Source of the DNA: Coptis chinensis
Lineage: Eukaryota > Streptophyta > Magnoliopsida > Ranunculales > Ranunculaceae
Direction: 5' to 3'
NCBI GenBank assembly: GCA_015680905.1
Contig: CM027385.1
Span: forward strand, 81,427,501 to 81,491,500
Length of the DNA: 64,000 nucleotides
Below, piece after piece: positions 13,114 through 24,300 of this stretch. The notes under the pieces were generated by a model, which saw only the letters and a list, made by a program, of their open reading frames with translations, did no database searches and was not told the origin of the DNA. Each line of letters begins with the position of its first letter. The stretch's first letter is position 1. The position numbers were made by a program, and so were the translations under genes.

Positions 13114-13971
13114 ACTTGTGTTAAAGTAGTTGAAGACTAGTGTGTTTAGTTTTGTTGGTTAACTTTTCTAGTACTTGAAAGAAATGAGCTAAGTACTAGA
13201 AAAGTTTTAGAATTTACTGTTGAAGAAGAAAGTTTTAACTTACTTGGGGTGTTTTGTTTCATGAAAAGAAATGAGGGGCGGGCATCGGTTTATATAGTTA
13301 CTTTGAAACAAGCTCCTATAGCTCATTATATTGGTGATGACTTGAAATTTGAAAGTGATGATGGTATTAGACATAGAGGAGTTGGTCACCATTATTTTGA
13401 TGTTTTAGATGGAACAAGTTGGTCATTATTATTTTGATGTTTTGGCCGAATGGAACAAGTTCAAACTTCTTTTAGCAATTCAATGTCTAAATTTATTTCT
13501 TTTGTTTGTTGTACTATGAATTGTTTATTTGAGCAATGTGTTTTTAAATCCAATGTGGATATGGTGAAAATAGATAGGTTGCAAGTTCCAAGGTTGAATA
13601 TGATGAAAATCGAATAATTAGGGGTTTTTTTTTTTTTTTATAAATGTCTATAAACCACGGTTTTGTAAGAACTGAGGTATAAGGATATTCTATAAACCAT
13701 GGTTTTTATCCAACCGTCGTATATAACATCACTATTTCCCACGGTTCACCTCAGATTGAGAAAACTATAAAGATTATTAACCACAGTTCGGAAATCCTAA
13801 TACCACTGTTTTAGCTAAAATCGTGGTATATAATAGGTACTTTTTACCACGGTTCTATTAGAAGTATTTGTCTCGGTGGTTGTTACCACGGTTTGAAAAC
13901 AGTGGCTAAAGGTTTTTTACCACTGTATATATATATAACAGTGGTATATGAGCTTTTCTGTAGTAGTGTTA

Positions 13972-14950
13972 GTTTTTTCTCTCATCTTTGCTTGAGGACA
14001 AGCAAAATATTATTTGGGGGTAATGATCAGCTCCCTAATGTGCGTTTTATTACGCTTACATTACTGCATTACAGCCCTTCTTATGCATAATGAAAAGACA
14101 ACTCATAGCTTTTATTGTATTTTTCAGGTTATAGAGCAATTCAGACCACTTATCATAAAAACTGCGTCTTAGCACCAAAAGGAGCCTTATTTTTCGCTTA
14201 TTATGAAGACTCGAAACTGCTATGAAAAAGTGCTGAAAAAGTCAAAGTCAAAGGTCAAATGTCAAATACTCAAAACCAGAAAGCTGAAAGTCAAGTCCTT
14301 AACTCAAAAGACTAGAGATAGATGTCCTTGATACAAAATAAGACTTTCTCTAAAACCTAGCTTGACAAGAAGAAATAAAAAATCAAAAGAAAAAACATAA
14401 AGCAAATTTGGTGAGGTGTCTTGATTGTAGAGGGAGAGGACAAGTCAGTCTTTTAAAAAAGTATGGGTATAAGAACTCAAAAGTAGGATGAGATGATGCA
14501 CCTAGACTTATTCTAGTGTCATGCAGTAGTAGTGTAGGATTTTATTTTTTTCAAGTCATTTACATTCAAGTTGTTTACTTTTTGTTCTTCAATTCAATCA
14601 AGTTATTTTTTTTAAGTTTGTTCTTCATTTCAATCAAGTTATTTCTTTTAAGTTGTGTTCTTCCTTTCAATCAAGTTATTTCTTTCAAGTTAGTATTTTC
14701 AATCATTCAAATCAACAAGTCTTTTCTAATGTTCTTCAATACAACTAGAGTTAACAAAACAAGTCATAAAAGCTAAGAAACATACCTTCCTTCCTTCATT
14801 CAAACTCCCATTCATTCAAGCTCTGAACAATTTATGGTAGATCTCACTCAACAAACTTTGGAATACTAACCACTAGAACTTCATGAACCTCAAACTCAAC
14901 ACTAACACTACAACTTCAACCATCCAAAACTAACTTTTTTTTTATTTGTT
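13972..14950 (+). other. Element A: polypurine-like tract and probable LTR
   Basis: CTTTGCTTGAGGACAAGCAA followed by TTATTTGGGGGTAA matches the sequence just before the 3' LTR of element C (about 45529-45562). LTR-like sequence follows from about 14021. It includes a 40-50 bp degenerate tandem repeat at about 14557-14700 (unit containing TTGTTCTTC..TTTCAATCAAGTTATT, 3-4 copies). No gene is seen. Confidence 0.45.
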
Positions 14951-14989
14951 TTGGAGTTCTCCGGTGGTGGTGGTGGTGGTTGGGATAGG

Positions 14990-15600
14990 TGGGGAAAGGT
15001 GGTGTCAGGTATCTAGAAAGGCACCTAGCCCGTGGGGTGAGGGTGGCTCCAGGTATGCATTCTACCTCCTAGGAAGTTGTTCGAGATCTGGGGCATAAGT
15101 AATTGATCTACCAAATCCTAACGTCGAGGCCTCTTCTGAATCGTTTGGTTACATATTAGATTATAAGAATATTAGATGAAAATTTTAAGTGGTTATCAAA
15201 CTCTTTTTGCAAGTTGGAGCTTGATGCGAAAAAACAATCAAAGCTCAAAGCCCCATCGAGATACTAGTAATGGAATCTGTAATGATCTATCTCATTCTAC
15301 CACATCCATACTATCTCCACTTAGCCATTGCGGTCATTCGACAGTTTTTTACTCCAGATAGTTGCTTTCCAAGAGGTCACCCATTATTGGATTACTCACG
15401 CCAAAGCTCGATTAACTGTAGAGGTACGGGAATCCGTAGCCAAACTATATATTTGAAACCTCGACATTAGGATTTGATCAATCAATCATTTATGTCCAAG
15501 ATCTCGAACAGCTTCCCAGGTGCAGTAGAATGCATATATGGTGAAATTGTCTCCCCGTGCTAGGTGTTTTTCCAGATACCGAATAACACCTTTTAGTGAC
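14990..15600. repeat. Fold-back element (about 135-bp inverted arms)
   Basis: The left arm at about 14998-15135 (GGTATCTAGAAAGGCACCTA ... GAAGTTGTTCGAGATCT) is matched in reverse complement by the right arm at about 15445-15590 (GGTATCTGGAAAAACACCTA ... GAAGCTGTTCGAGATCT). The arms are roughly three-quarters identical and enclose about 300 bp of unassigned sequence. This is the architecture of a long-TIR MITE or Mutator-like fold-back element. No target duplication was located and no transposase is present. Confidence 0.6.
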
Positions 15601-15746
15601 CACCACGGGGTATTACAGAGTCACTCAACTATGCCTTCAGGGGGGTAGTCCACCCTAGTCAATTTACCTTTTTTTTTTTTTTTTTTTAATGTAAATTATT
15701 ATGAGCTGCCCACTTTTAGTATCAATCCTAAATCTGCCCTTCTAGG

Positions 15747-16005
15747 GCTGGAAATGGTATGGGTTTGGGTCGGATTCTCACTCAAAATTTTTTACCATAT
15801 TCGAATTTGGATCTTAATTCGGATATCCCATATATATATTATTATATTAGACAAAAAAATACACTAATTTAATGATTTTTAGATATAAATGTAAGACATA
15901 AATTAATTTGTGGGCTTCAAAATATTATTATTTATTATTAAATGGTTGGTGGGTTTCCGGATATTCGGGTATGATCGGTTTCGAGTTGAAACCCATACCA
16001 TTCCG
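15747..16005. repeat. MITE-like inverted-repeat element (hAT-like ends)
   Basis: The left end GGCTGGAAATGGTATGGGTT pairs with the right end, which contains AACCCATACCATTCC near 15990-16003. The interior is AT-rich and includes TATATATATTATTATA. The preceding TAGGGCTGG resembles hAT MITE ends, but I could not fix a target duplication. Confidence 0.45.
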
Positions 16006-16061
16006 AGAGAATAAAGAATTAAAGAACCAAGTCAATGTACTCGCGAAAATATTACCAATTT

Positions 16062-16167
16062 GGGGATGTAGCTCAACTGGTAACAGAGTGCTCGGTAGAG
16101 GGCTAAACTGACTTTGGTCGTTGGGCCCTTAATCGAGAGGTTCGAGGTTCGAATCCTCGCATCTCCA
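16062..16167 (+). tRNA. tRNA-Ala-like gene with an oversized anticodon arm (possible pseudogene)
   Basis: The acceptor halves GGGGATG and CATCTCC pair over seven bases with one wobble, with discriminator A. The D arm (GCTC...GAGT with GG in the loop) and T arm (CGAGG-TTCGAAT-CCTCG, including B-box GGTTCGAATCC) are intact. The acceptor and D sequences match plant tRNA-Ala. Between a five-pair anticodon stem (CTCGG/TCGAG) there are 37 nt instead of 7; the insert can form its own GGGC/GCCC stem. Plant tRNA introns are normally limited to Tyr and elongator Met, so this is either a decayed Ala tRNA with an insertion or a tRNA-derived relic. A T-run at 16174-16178 could end Pol III transcription. 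No anticodon is assigned. Confidence 0.5.
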
Positions 16168-16191
16168 CCTACGTTTTTGGACTATCAAAGG

Positions 16192-16225
16192 TATAAAATC
16201 CCCTCTCTCTCTCTCTCTCTCTCTC
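16192..16225 (+). promoter_or_regulatory. Probable TATA box and CT-repeat leader of the formiminotransferase gene
   Basis: TATAAAATC at 16192 is followed within about 10 bp by a perfect CT microsatellite (about 16202-16225). CT runs just downstream of TATA are common in plant 5' UTRs. An upstream ATG at 16237 opens a six-codon frame. The tRNA-like gene ends only 25 bp upstream. The first coding exon lies about 600 bp downstream, apparently after a leader intron whose acceptor (TTTGGGCAG) ends at 16805. Confidence 0.45.
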
Positions 16226-16827
16226 ACTTGTTAATCATGGCTGGTTTACTGTTATGAGTTATTTATATACTTAATATAATATTTATTGTGCTAACACATG
16301 GAAACTCTTGCATCCTGCACAATCTGTTATTCTGTTATGATCTCTGAAACAAGTTTGCTCGTGTAAATTATATTTAGCAGAATATCAGTGACTTGGTATG
16401 AATCTAAAATCAGATTGTTTAAATTCATATGTCATAATGTAGTTCAAGACCGTATGAATTATATATAGCCATCAAAGTCTGTCTTCCCGTTCAAGTTTCC
16501 CTGTTCAAGTTGTGAATTTGAAGCCCTTTCACTTTTTTTAAGATTGTGCTCTTACAACTTAGTATGGACTATGGACGACGTCTCTGAGTCTTATTAGACC
16601 CCTTATCAGAGTATCATATACTTGTTTTAAAATTCAAGTATCTTGCACTCTTTTCCGAATGATGTATGTGAAACAAAAATCTTATCCTCAATAGACGTAT
16701 GTGTATTTTAGTGGACATGTGGTCCTAGAGAAATTGTGGCTAGCACCAAGTTTTTATCAGTATTTACAGTCATTCTTGTTACCTACTGATGATATCTTTG
16801 GGCAGATTGTGAAAGAGGAAAAGAGAA

Positions 16828-18226
16828 ATGTTAAGAGGTATGCTTGCTTGTTGTAAAGTCTACATATCCGAAAGTCGAAATAAATTAGCGTTGAGTTCGA
16901 TTGAACAAGCTGCTAAGCCATACCCAAGGGTAGCTATATTAAACAAGTTTCAAGATGAGGCTTACAACAGAGTTGGTTACACCCTTGTCTCTGAGTTTTC
17001 TCCCACCCAATTACAAGATTCCAGCTCCTTGAGAGGAGCAGTGGTTTCAATGGTTAAAGCAGCTTTAGAAACGATTGACCTTGAATCACATTGTGGTACT
17101 CATCCTCGTCTTGGGATCGTTGACCACATCTGCTTTCACCCTTTAGCTCAAACTTCTCTTGACCAAGCAGCATGGCTTGCCAGATCCGTAGCAGCTGACA
17201 TTGGCTCCAATCTTCAAGGTTTGTATTCTTTTTCATCAAAATTTTGGAAAGTGGGTTTTTAGTTGTAATAGTAGCATTGTAACCTATTTTATCTGAACAA
17301 ATGGTAGAGATTTTTACGAACAAAATGTTTTACTGACAATATAGACATTTGCACCTATCTTAATCATCACATGTGGTACAATTATTTAGTCTGTTGTGCC
17401 AGTCTAGATATTTTGTTCAGTGCACAATAAGAAATAGCTGGTTGGTGAATGCTGCAAGGTTGCTGGCAATTTTGCTTCTTGCCATAAGACAGCAGTGGTC
17501 AAATGGTCAGTATAATCTGGCATGAGTTGTGCATGCCTGATAGAATAGGTTATCTAACATATGGAAAGCCTAAGAACAAATGTGTTCACGTGAGATCTTG
17601 ATGTCTTTTAGTTGCATTGCAAGGTGGAACTTTGTTCAGTAGTTATGGTTTTCAAACGTTACATTGTGTTGGTTTCTTATGTACTTTCATTGTTGTCTAA
17701 AATGATATGATATGTTGCAGTTCCCACATTTCTATATGGAGCGGCCAATCTGGAAGGGAAAACGCTTGCCTCAATTAGAAGAGAATTAGGTTACTTTAAG
17801 CCTAATTCTGAAGGGAACCAATGGGCTGGAGGACCTCAGTCTGAGTCCTTGCCACTGAAGCCAGATGAGGGTCCACATCAAGCAACTCGGACCAAGGGTG
17901 TTGTAGTAGTGGGCACAACCAGATGGGTTGATAACTACAACGTGCCTATCTTCTCTACTGATGTTGCTGCTGTTTGTAGAGTAGCTAAATGCCTAAGTGA
18001 ACGAGGGGGTGGGCTTCCATCAGTACAAGCTATGGCACTAGCCCATGGTGAAGACATAACCGAGGTGGCTTGTAATTTATTGGATCCCAGTAGAGTTGGT
18101 GCTGACAAAGTTCAGCTTGAAGTGGAAAGACTAGCGAACGAAGAGGGATTGTCTGTAGGGATCGGCTATTTCACTGATTTTTCACAGGAAAAGATAATTG
18201 AGAAGTATCTGAAAGATTACCAATGA
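16828..18226 (+). CDS. Formiminotransferase N-terminal-domain protein (folate-dependent, two exons)
   Basis: Coding exons 16828-17218 and 17721-18226 join in frame through a GT-AG intron (CTTCAAG/GTTTGT ... TTGCAG/TTCCCAC), giving 298 residues. The product begins MLRGMLACCKVYISESRN, the usual plant start. It contains HCGTHPRLGIVDHICFHPL, the folate-binding, His-bearing signature of the formiminotransferase fold, then LYGAANLEGKTLASIRRELG and GHDI-like HGEDITEVACNLL near the end. In animals this fold passes the formimino group from formiminoglutamate to tetrahydrofolate and is fused to a cyclodeaminase. The plant proteins, like this one, lack the cyclodeaminase half, and their substrate is unsettled. 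Length matches the plant family (about 300) and no frame damage is seen. No obvious targeting peptide precedes the conserved core. Confidence 0.9.
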
Positions 18227-20100
18227 AAACAAGATCCTTTCTTTCATTGAGGCGGAAGAAGTGCTCTAAGAGAGAACAATGTTTGATCCAATGGCAAAAA
18301 AGGTGTTCTGAACACCTCCTCAGGTGCTTGAACTGAAACACAAAATGCCAGACTTCCCAATTTCAATTCTAAACAACAGGGATACAGTTTGTGTGACAGA
18401 AGAACTATTGGTTCTAGACGTAAGATTCAAGATTGATACGGAACAGTAGGGTTAACTAGTATTACCCCCTAGATGAGCCAATTAGGATTTCCTCCTTACT
18501 AGATAGGGAAATTAGGGTCTACCCCTAAGTACACACAAAAAAAAATCAATTTGAGTTGACCGTATTTTTTTTGCTAGGGGGGAATCCTAATTGGCTCATT
18601 TAGCGGGGGGTAGTATTTGTTAACCCGGAACAGTATGTTCAGAATGTTGAGCGTGAATGAAGTGTATGTAAGCTACCAGAATTTATTCAAGGGCATGTGT
18701 GCTTCAATGGAAAAGTTCTAAACCTTCCGACTCTCTGAGCAAGCTACAATTTTTAATTTGTAAGATAGATAAATGTATCTATACTGGTAATACATTTCAT
18801 TTGTTTTTTTTCCTTCAAATGGTGATATAAATTTGATAGCATATTTAGTTGTAATAGAAATGTAGCATATATAAAAAGACTTGGCACCCAGCCGAATCTT
18901 ATCTTCCTGTATGTGGCATATGTCCTTTTGCATGGAGTTTTCAATTCCATATGCAAGTTTATCTTTTCGTGTGTGTACCATAAACTGCAGAATACAATTT
19001 GTTAAAAAAGATTTGCAAAATTAAATAACTGCATCTCTTTTCAATTATAGATAATAATTGTTGGGCCATACAGGGCAATTGATATTTAATTTGATTCTAA
19101 TCCATCCTAGTCACCGTTATAAGGACAAACAATAGAAGAAAACATGTGTTCTTTGCATGAAAGGTCCTTATCATCTAGGTGTGTAGCACAAAGAGTGTTT
19201 TTTATGATAAAAGTTTTGATTATATCATGCGCATTAATCGTATATGCTCATCCTCCGGGCGTGATAATAGTGCTCTAGGTGCCGTTTTTCTTTGTACTAG
19301 AACTTAGAACCTTCATTTTATATATTGCTAGTGTCCTGTCCATGAAAAGAAAGCCATAAATATTTAAAAGCTCTTAAAAGGAATTTAGTCATAGAACTTG
19401 GTTACTCTCGATAACCTTCTTGCTCTTTTTCTTGTAAAATGGAGCTTCGCACCAATCGTATACAAGTGGCCAGTACTTCGGTTTATCTCATCAAGACAAG
19501 CTAAAACGTGGATAGAAATAGCATCCACCTAAAACTCACGAGCTCACTTAACTCAGCATATATCCAATCCATGAAAGTCTCTTGCTCACTGTGGGGCCTT
19601 GCTCCTTTCTATTCCATAAATGGTCTGTTTTAAATCTTTTAATTTACTATTTCCTAGTGCTTCTTCCTCTTAGACAGTGTTGTGGTCATTAAGTAATGGT
19701 GGTGGAACCATATTGGACGGTCAAGATTGGCTAGATATGACACATTTGTAAGGTAAAGTCAGTTAGAAGTTATTGTTTAGTGGGAACTTCTGTTGCCATA
19801 TTTCCATTCATGTACTATATGTGGTACCAAATGCAATATGACAAAGCATGTGCTGTTTTTCGTAACTTGATGCCTATATATGCCAAACTCTGTTTCCAGT
19901 TCACTTTGGATTAAGTAGATTGAAGAAATCATAAAGAAAGAAGAATGGATTTCAATAACAGCAACAAGGTATGTTTTAAAGCTATACATTACACGGTTTA
20001 CACCTCATTTTATAGGATTTATTTGTCATCTCTTTGTGTATATAATTTGAGAAGTCGTCTTTAGTTTTTGATAGCCAGCCATGAGCTGCACTTCGTTACA
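18227..20100. other. 3' flank of the formiminotransferase gene and unassigned intergenic DNA
   Basis: The 3' UTR probably occupies the first few hundred bases; a Mutator-type MITE lies at 18449-18626. The remaining AT-rich DNA up to 20100 shows no recognisable gene, and its short frames are not protein-like. Confidence 0.4.
18449..18626. repeat. 178-bp Mutator-type MITE with 9-bp target duplication
   Basis: The left end GGGTTAACTAGTATTACCCC and right end (reverse complement GGGTTAACAAATACTACCCC) form long terminal inverted repeats of about 50 bp, including the shared core GAGCCAATTAGGATT. Perfect 9-bp direct repeats GGAACAGTA flank it (18440-18448 and 18627-18635), the duplication length typical of Mutator-like elements. 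It sits about 220 bp after the formiminotransferase stop codon, likely within or near the 3' UTR. Confidence 0.85.
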
Positions 20101-20600
20101 CATGATTAGACACCTAAATCAAACCATGTACATACAAAAAGAGCATAATCAAATCAAACCAGAAGAAGTTTAGCACTTACCAAACCATAAGCCAAGTCTA
20201 TCGCCCTCAGATTCTCAGTTAGATCCTTAGAATCCAGGTCCTTCCTATCCCCATCTAGTGCCATCCTTTGCAGCAGGCAAGCCGCTATACGGGCAGACTT
20301 ATAACTATAGTCCGTTCTTTTAACAAGCTATTTTTTCCCCATCCCCTCGTTCACATACACCAGGTTGCACTCCAGATCATCCTTACCCGTTCCAAGACGA
20401 CCCTTCCCAACCTCCTACGTAGCTACCTTCTCCTTCCCTTTACCACCAGGAGCTCCCCCTGCACCGGCAGTAAACCCAATTTCAGCGTCCCCAAGAATGC
20501 TAAAATCGACTTGGGCCCTCAACCTCAGAGTTTGAACTATTTTCCCACTAGTTCGATCACAACCAGTAGCACCAGAACTGCTTCCAGGAGCATGCTCAGT
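20100..20600 (-). other. Unclassified protein-like relic abutting element B
   Basis: On the minus strand short protein-like stretches (for example VDFSILGDAEIGFTAGAGG, and LDGDRKDLDSKDLTENLRAI near 20230) appear just beyond the point where similarity to the other Athila elements stops (about 20600). They could be a LINE ORF1-like or host-gene relic into which B was inserted, or a B-specific tail. I do not recognise the family. Confidence 0.3.
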
Positions 20601-21344
20601 CACCTACGGCTATCCTCAAACCGCCCCAAAGGGAACTCAAAGTAACCAATTCTAGGGTTGGTCTGGTGGAATCCATTGCCCGTTTGTGTTCCATGCAACA
20701 TCCGAGGTTGAACACGAATCTCATGTGCCAAACTTAATGCAAAGGAAAAGGCAACAATATAAACATATCTACAAGGTGAGTCTTTTAACGTCAGATCCTC
20801 AAGACGATTCGAGTCTTTTAATGTCAGATTTTCAAGACGATTCCCAACCCGTGGGAGAAACGGCACGACGACAAAGATTATCCTACGCAGCTGGTGTCAG
20901 ACAAAAGTATACCTTAAACTGGCTAGTATCAGATAGGAAGTCAAGACCTAGAAACGTAAAGGTGTTTGACAATCATACACCCGACCCCCATCCTTCCTTC
21001 GCACACGACGCTTCGAGCAAAAGTACTACGACCATTCCCTATTCGCGATGAGTGAGACTTGCACCAAATGATTAAATTTGGTTCACGAGGCGAAAGTAGA
21101 AAAGGGGAGAGAAGGAAGGAAGTGAAATTTTAGGTACCCATCATTTACCAAGCCGGAACACGCTTGCTCGTGTTGCGAGAAGACATTTATACTTCGGTTC
21201 AAATAGAGTTTTCGCGGACTAAGGTTTTAAAAACACAACCACACACTTCAAAGAACTTTGGAGATCATAAGATAGAAGATGGCCCGGCTACCAAAATGGT
21301 GTACCCTCTATAGAGACAAGATTGAGTACACCAAATGAAAACAT

Positions 21345-24300
21345 CTAGTCTATGTAGACAGGATCCTGAAGAAGAGTCTGTTCAACATCTGAGGAGCGTA
21401 ATTCATGGTAATGTTTTAAGCGTTGTCCATTAACTTGAAATTCACTGTTATCTTGTGGATTAAGCAAAGAGATTGCCCCATAATGTGTCACAGCTGACAC
21501 AATGAAAGGACCAGACCATCGTGTTTTCAATTTACCAGGAAAAATGTGTAATCTGGAGTTGTACAGTAAAAAATTTTGGCCAATTTTGAAATCCTTACGC
21601 AAAATGTGCTTGTCGTGCACTCTTTTCATATTAGCTTTGTAGGATTTTGAGAGATCATAAGCATCAATCAATCTCCTCAAGCTCATTTAATTGTAGTTTT
21701 CGCTTCTCACGCCGATCGATATATTATTGTAATTGAGGCTTTTGATGGCCCAAAGGGCATGATGCTCAAGTTCAACTGGCAGATGACAAGGTTTTCCAAA
21801 AATAATGCGGTAAGGAGACATCCCTATAGGTGTCTTAAATGATGTTCGGTATGCCCACAAGACATCCGATAAGCGAAGAGACCAGTCCTTTCTTGATGGA
21901 TTGACAATTTTCTCCAGAATGGACTAAATCTCTCTGTTAGAGACTTCCACTTGGCCACTCGTTTGTGGGTGATATGGAGTAGCAAACTTGTGAGTAACTC
22001 CATATTTCTTCATTAAAAACCCAAAAAATTTATTACAAAAATGTGTACCCCCATCACTGATGATAGCTTTGGGGACATCAAAATGAGAGAAAATGTTTTC
22101 TTTTATAAATTTCACGACAGTCTTATGGTCATTTGAGCGACATACGAGTGCCTCAATCCATTTGGACACATAGTCTACATCGACTAGAATGTAGAGAAAA
22201 CCTTGAGAAATAGGAAAGGGTCCTATAAAATCAATGCCCCAAACATAAAAAATTACCACAATTAAGATAGGATTTAGGGGCATCATATTGCGTTTGGTAA
22301 TTCGACCTAGGTGCTGACAACGAATGCAAGCTATGCAATGTTCGTGGTGCATCGCGAAAAAGGGTAGCCAAGAAAACCACATTATAATACTTTGGCTCAG
22401 TTTTCTTTCCATCAAATGACCTCCGCAAGATTGTTCATGGCAAAGGATAATACGTCGGTGTGCTCCCAAATCGAAATGCAAATGAATGAGTTGGTCTAAC
22501 AATACTTAAAAGAGGTAGGGTCATCCCGTAAATAATATTTTCATGATGGATAAGAACTTTTTACGATCAGGACGTGACCAAGAGGAAGACACTTCCTCAG
22601 TAACTAGGTAGTTAACGATATTCGCGTACCATGGAAAGGAGAAGATATAGAATACAAGTATTCGTCTGGGAAGGAATCGCAGATGGCTTCAGAGTCACTA
22701 TCAATGTCACCAACTAGCCTTGATAAATGGTCGGCCACGACATTTTTGGTTCCTTTCTTGTCTTTGATTTCCAGGGTGAATTCTTGCAAGAGAAGGATCC
22801 AGCGGAACAATCGTTGTTTTGCATCCTTTTTCGCGAGTAAGTACCGAAGTGCGGCATGGTCAGTATATACGATGGTGGATGTTCCAACTAGGTAAAGGCG
22901 AAACTTATCTAAACCATAGACAACAGCTAGGAATTCTCTCTCAGTTGTTGTGTAATTATGTTGAACGTCATTAAGAGTTTTACTAGCATAGTAAATGACA
23001 ACAGGTTTGTCATCACGTCTTTGGCCTAGTACGGCGCCAATAGCAAAGTCGCTAGCGTCACACATCAGTTCAAATGGTTGAGACCAATCAAGGGGTTGAA
23101 TGATAGGGCGGCTTAGTCGTATGCTTTTTAGCGTTTCAAAAGCTTGTTTGCAATTGAAATTGAAGTCGAATACCGCATCCTTAAGTAGGAGATTGGTTAA
23201 GGGTCGCACAACTTTAGAAAAATCCTGAATGAAACGCCTGTAAACCCAGCGTGGCCTAAAAAGGCACGGATATCACAAACTGTACGTGGGAAAGGTAGCG
23301 AAGCAATTTTAACAATTTTAGCTTTATCAACCTCTATCCCGTCTTTTGAAACAATATGACCTAGAACAAGTCCTTTGGTAACCATGAAATGACACTTCTC
23401 CCGGTTGAGTACCGATTTTTCTCTTCGCGAACGCTTAATATTTTATAAAGGTTGGATAGGCAAATCGTCAAAGGAATTTCCGTAAATGGAAAAGTCGTCC
23501 ATGAAGACTTCCATATAACGTTCCACCATATCACTGAAAATGTGAAGCATGCATCGTTGGAAGGTGCCTGGGGCATTGCAGAGACCAAAAGGCATTCGTC
23601 GGTATACAAAGGTTCCAAAGGGACATGTGAAAGTTGTCTTTTCTTGATCGGTGGGATCAATGACAATTTGGAAATAGCCGGAATAGCCATCAAGAAAATA
23701 GTAGTAAGCATGACCGACTAAACGTTCTAGCATCTGGTCAATGAATGGAAGAGGGAAATGATATTTACGTGTTCTGGCATTAAGTTTGCGATAGTCAATG
23801 CAAATTCTCCATTTTAATGGAATGCGAGTGGAGATGCATTCACCATTTTCATTTTGTACAACTTGAATACCGGACTTTTTAGGAACAACGTGAACAGGAC
23901 TAACCCAGTCACTATCAGAGATAGGGTATATGATACCCGCATCAAGTAAACGTAAAACTTCCTCTCTCACCACCTCTTTCATGGCGGGGTTAAGGCGATG
24001 TTGCGGTTCTCGTGATGTCTTTGAGCCGTCATCCAGATGTATGTGATGCGTGCATATACCAGGGTCTATTCCTTTGATATCATCTAAGGACCATCCTATA
24101 GCGGAGCGGTGTTCACGAATGACATGAATCAAACGTGCTTCTTCGTCGGTAGTCAGATGAGAAGAAATTATTATAGGATGACTACCATCGGGATCGAGAT
24201 GCACGTATTTCAAATCAGAGGGTAGAGGTTTTAAATCTGGAGTTGGTAGATTGGGAATCAAGGATTCGTGAGGGGCCATCTCTTCAATGGAAAAGAGCGA

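Larger units (their letters stand above)
10203..13968. mobile_element. Non-autonomous CACTA (En/Spm) transposon carrying a captured HPAT gene fragment (Pack-CACTA)
   Basis: The element starts CACTACTACAAAAAG and ends CTTTTCTGTAGTAGTG, the standard plant CACTA terminal inverted repeat. It is flanked by a perfect 3-bp target duplication TTA (10200-10202 and 13969-13971). Both subterminal regions (about 10220-10400 and 13640-13950) are packed with short direct and inverted motifs, ACCACGGT, ACCACTGT and their complements, the usual transposase-binding arrays. At 3,766 bp with no recognisable transposase it is non-autonomous. The interior holds a host gene fragment (12196-13113), plus a leader-like segment ending CAG/GTAAGA near 10710. 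It is inserted in the 3' zone of Athila element A, which continues at 13972, so it is younger than A. Confidence 0.93.
3785..14950 (+). mobile_element. Athila-like element A (gag plus 3' region, no pol recognised), split by a CACTA insertion
   Basis: A plus-strand Ty3/gypsy Athila-lineage fossil. It contains a gag region (about 3925-5080), then sequence matching the post-integrase region of element C (5380-6960), an accessory/env-like zone (about 7180-8250), and a long non-coding 3' zone (8250-10202) aligning with 42.1-45.5 kb. After the CACTA insertion it resumes at 13972 with a G-rich polypurine-like tract (ATTTGGGGG, about 14009-14019). A probable LTR follows from about 14021 (TGATCAGCTCCC). 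No protease, reverse transcriptase or integrase was recognised, so it is a broken or internally deleted copy. The right end of its LTR is uncertain; I place it where the fold-back element starts. Confidence 0.6.

Noticed and set aside
20268-20645. 125-codon plus-strand frame as a gene
   Set aside because: Antisense to the relic next to element B, rich in Ser/Thr by composition, no family match.
23452-23721. Plus-strand frame over the element B reverse transcriptase
   Set aside because: It is the antisense shadow of the RT region; no independent similarity.
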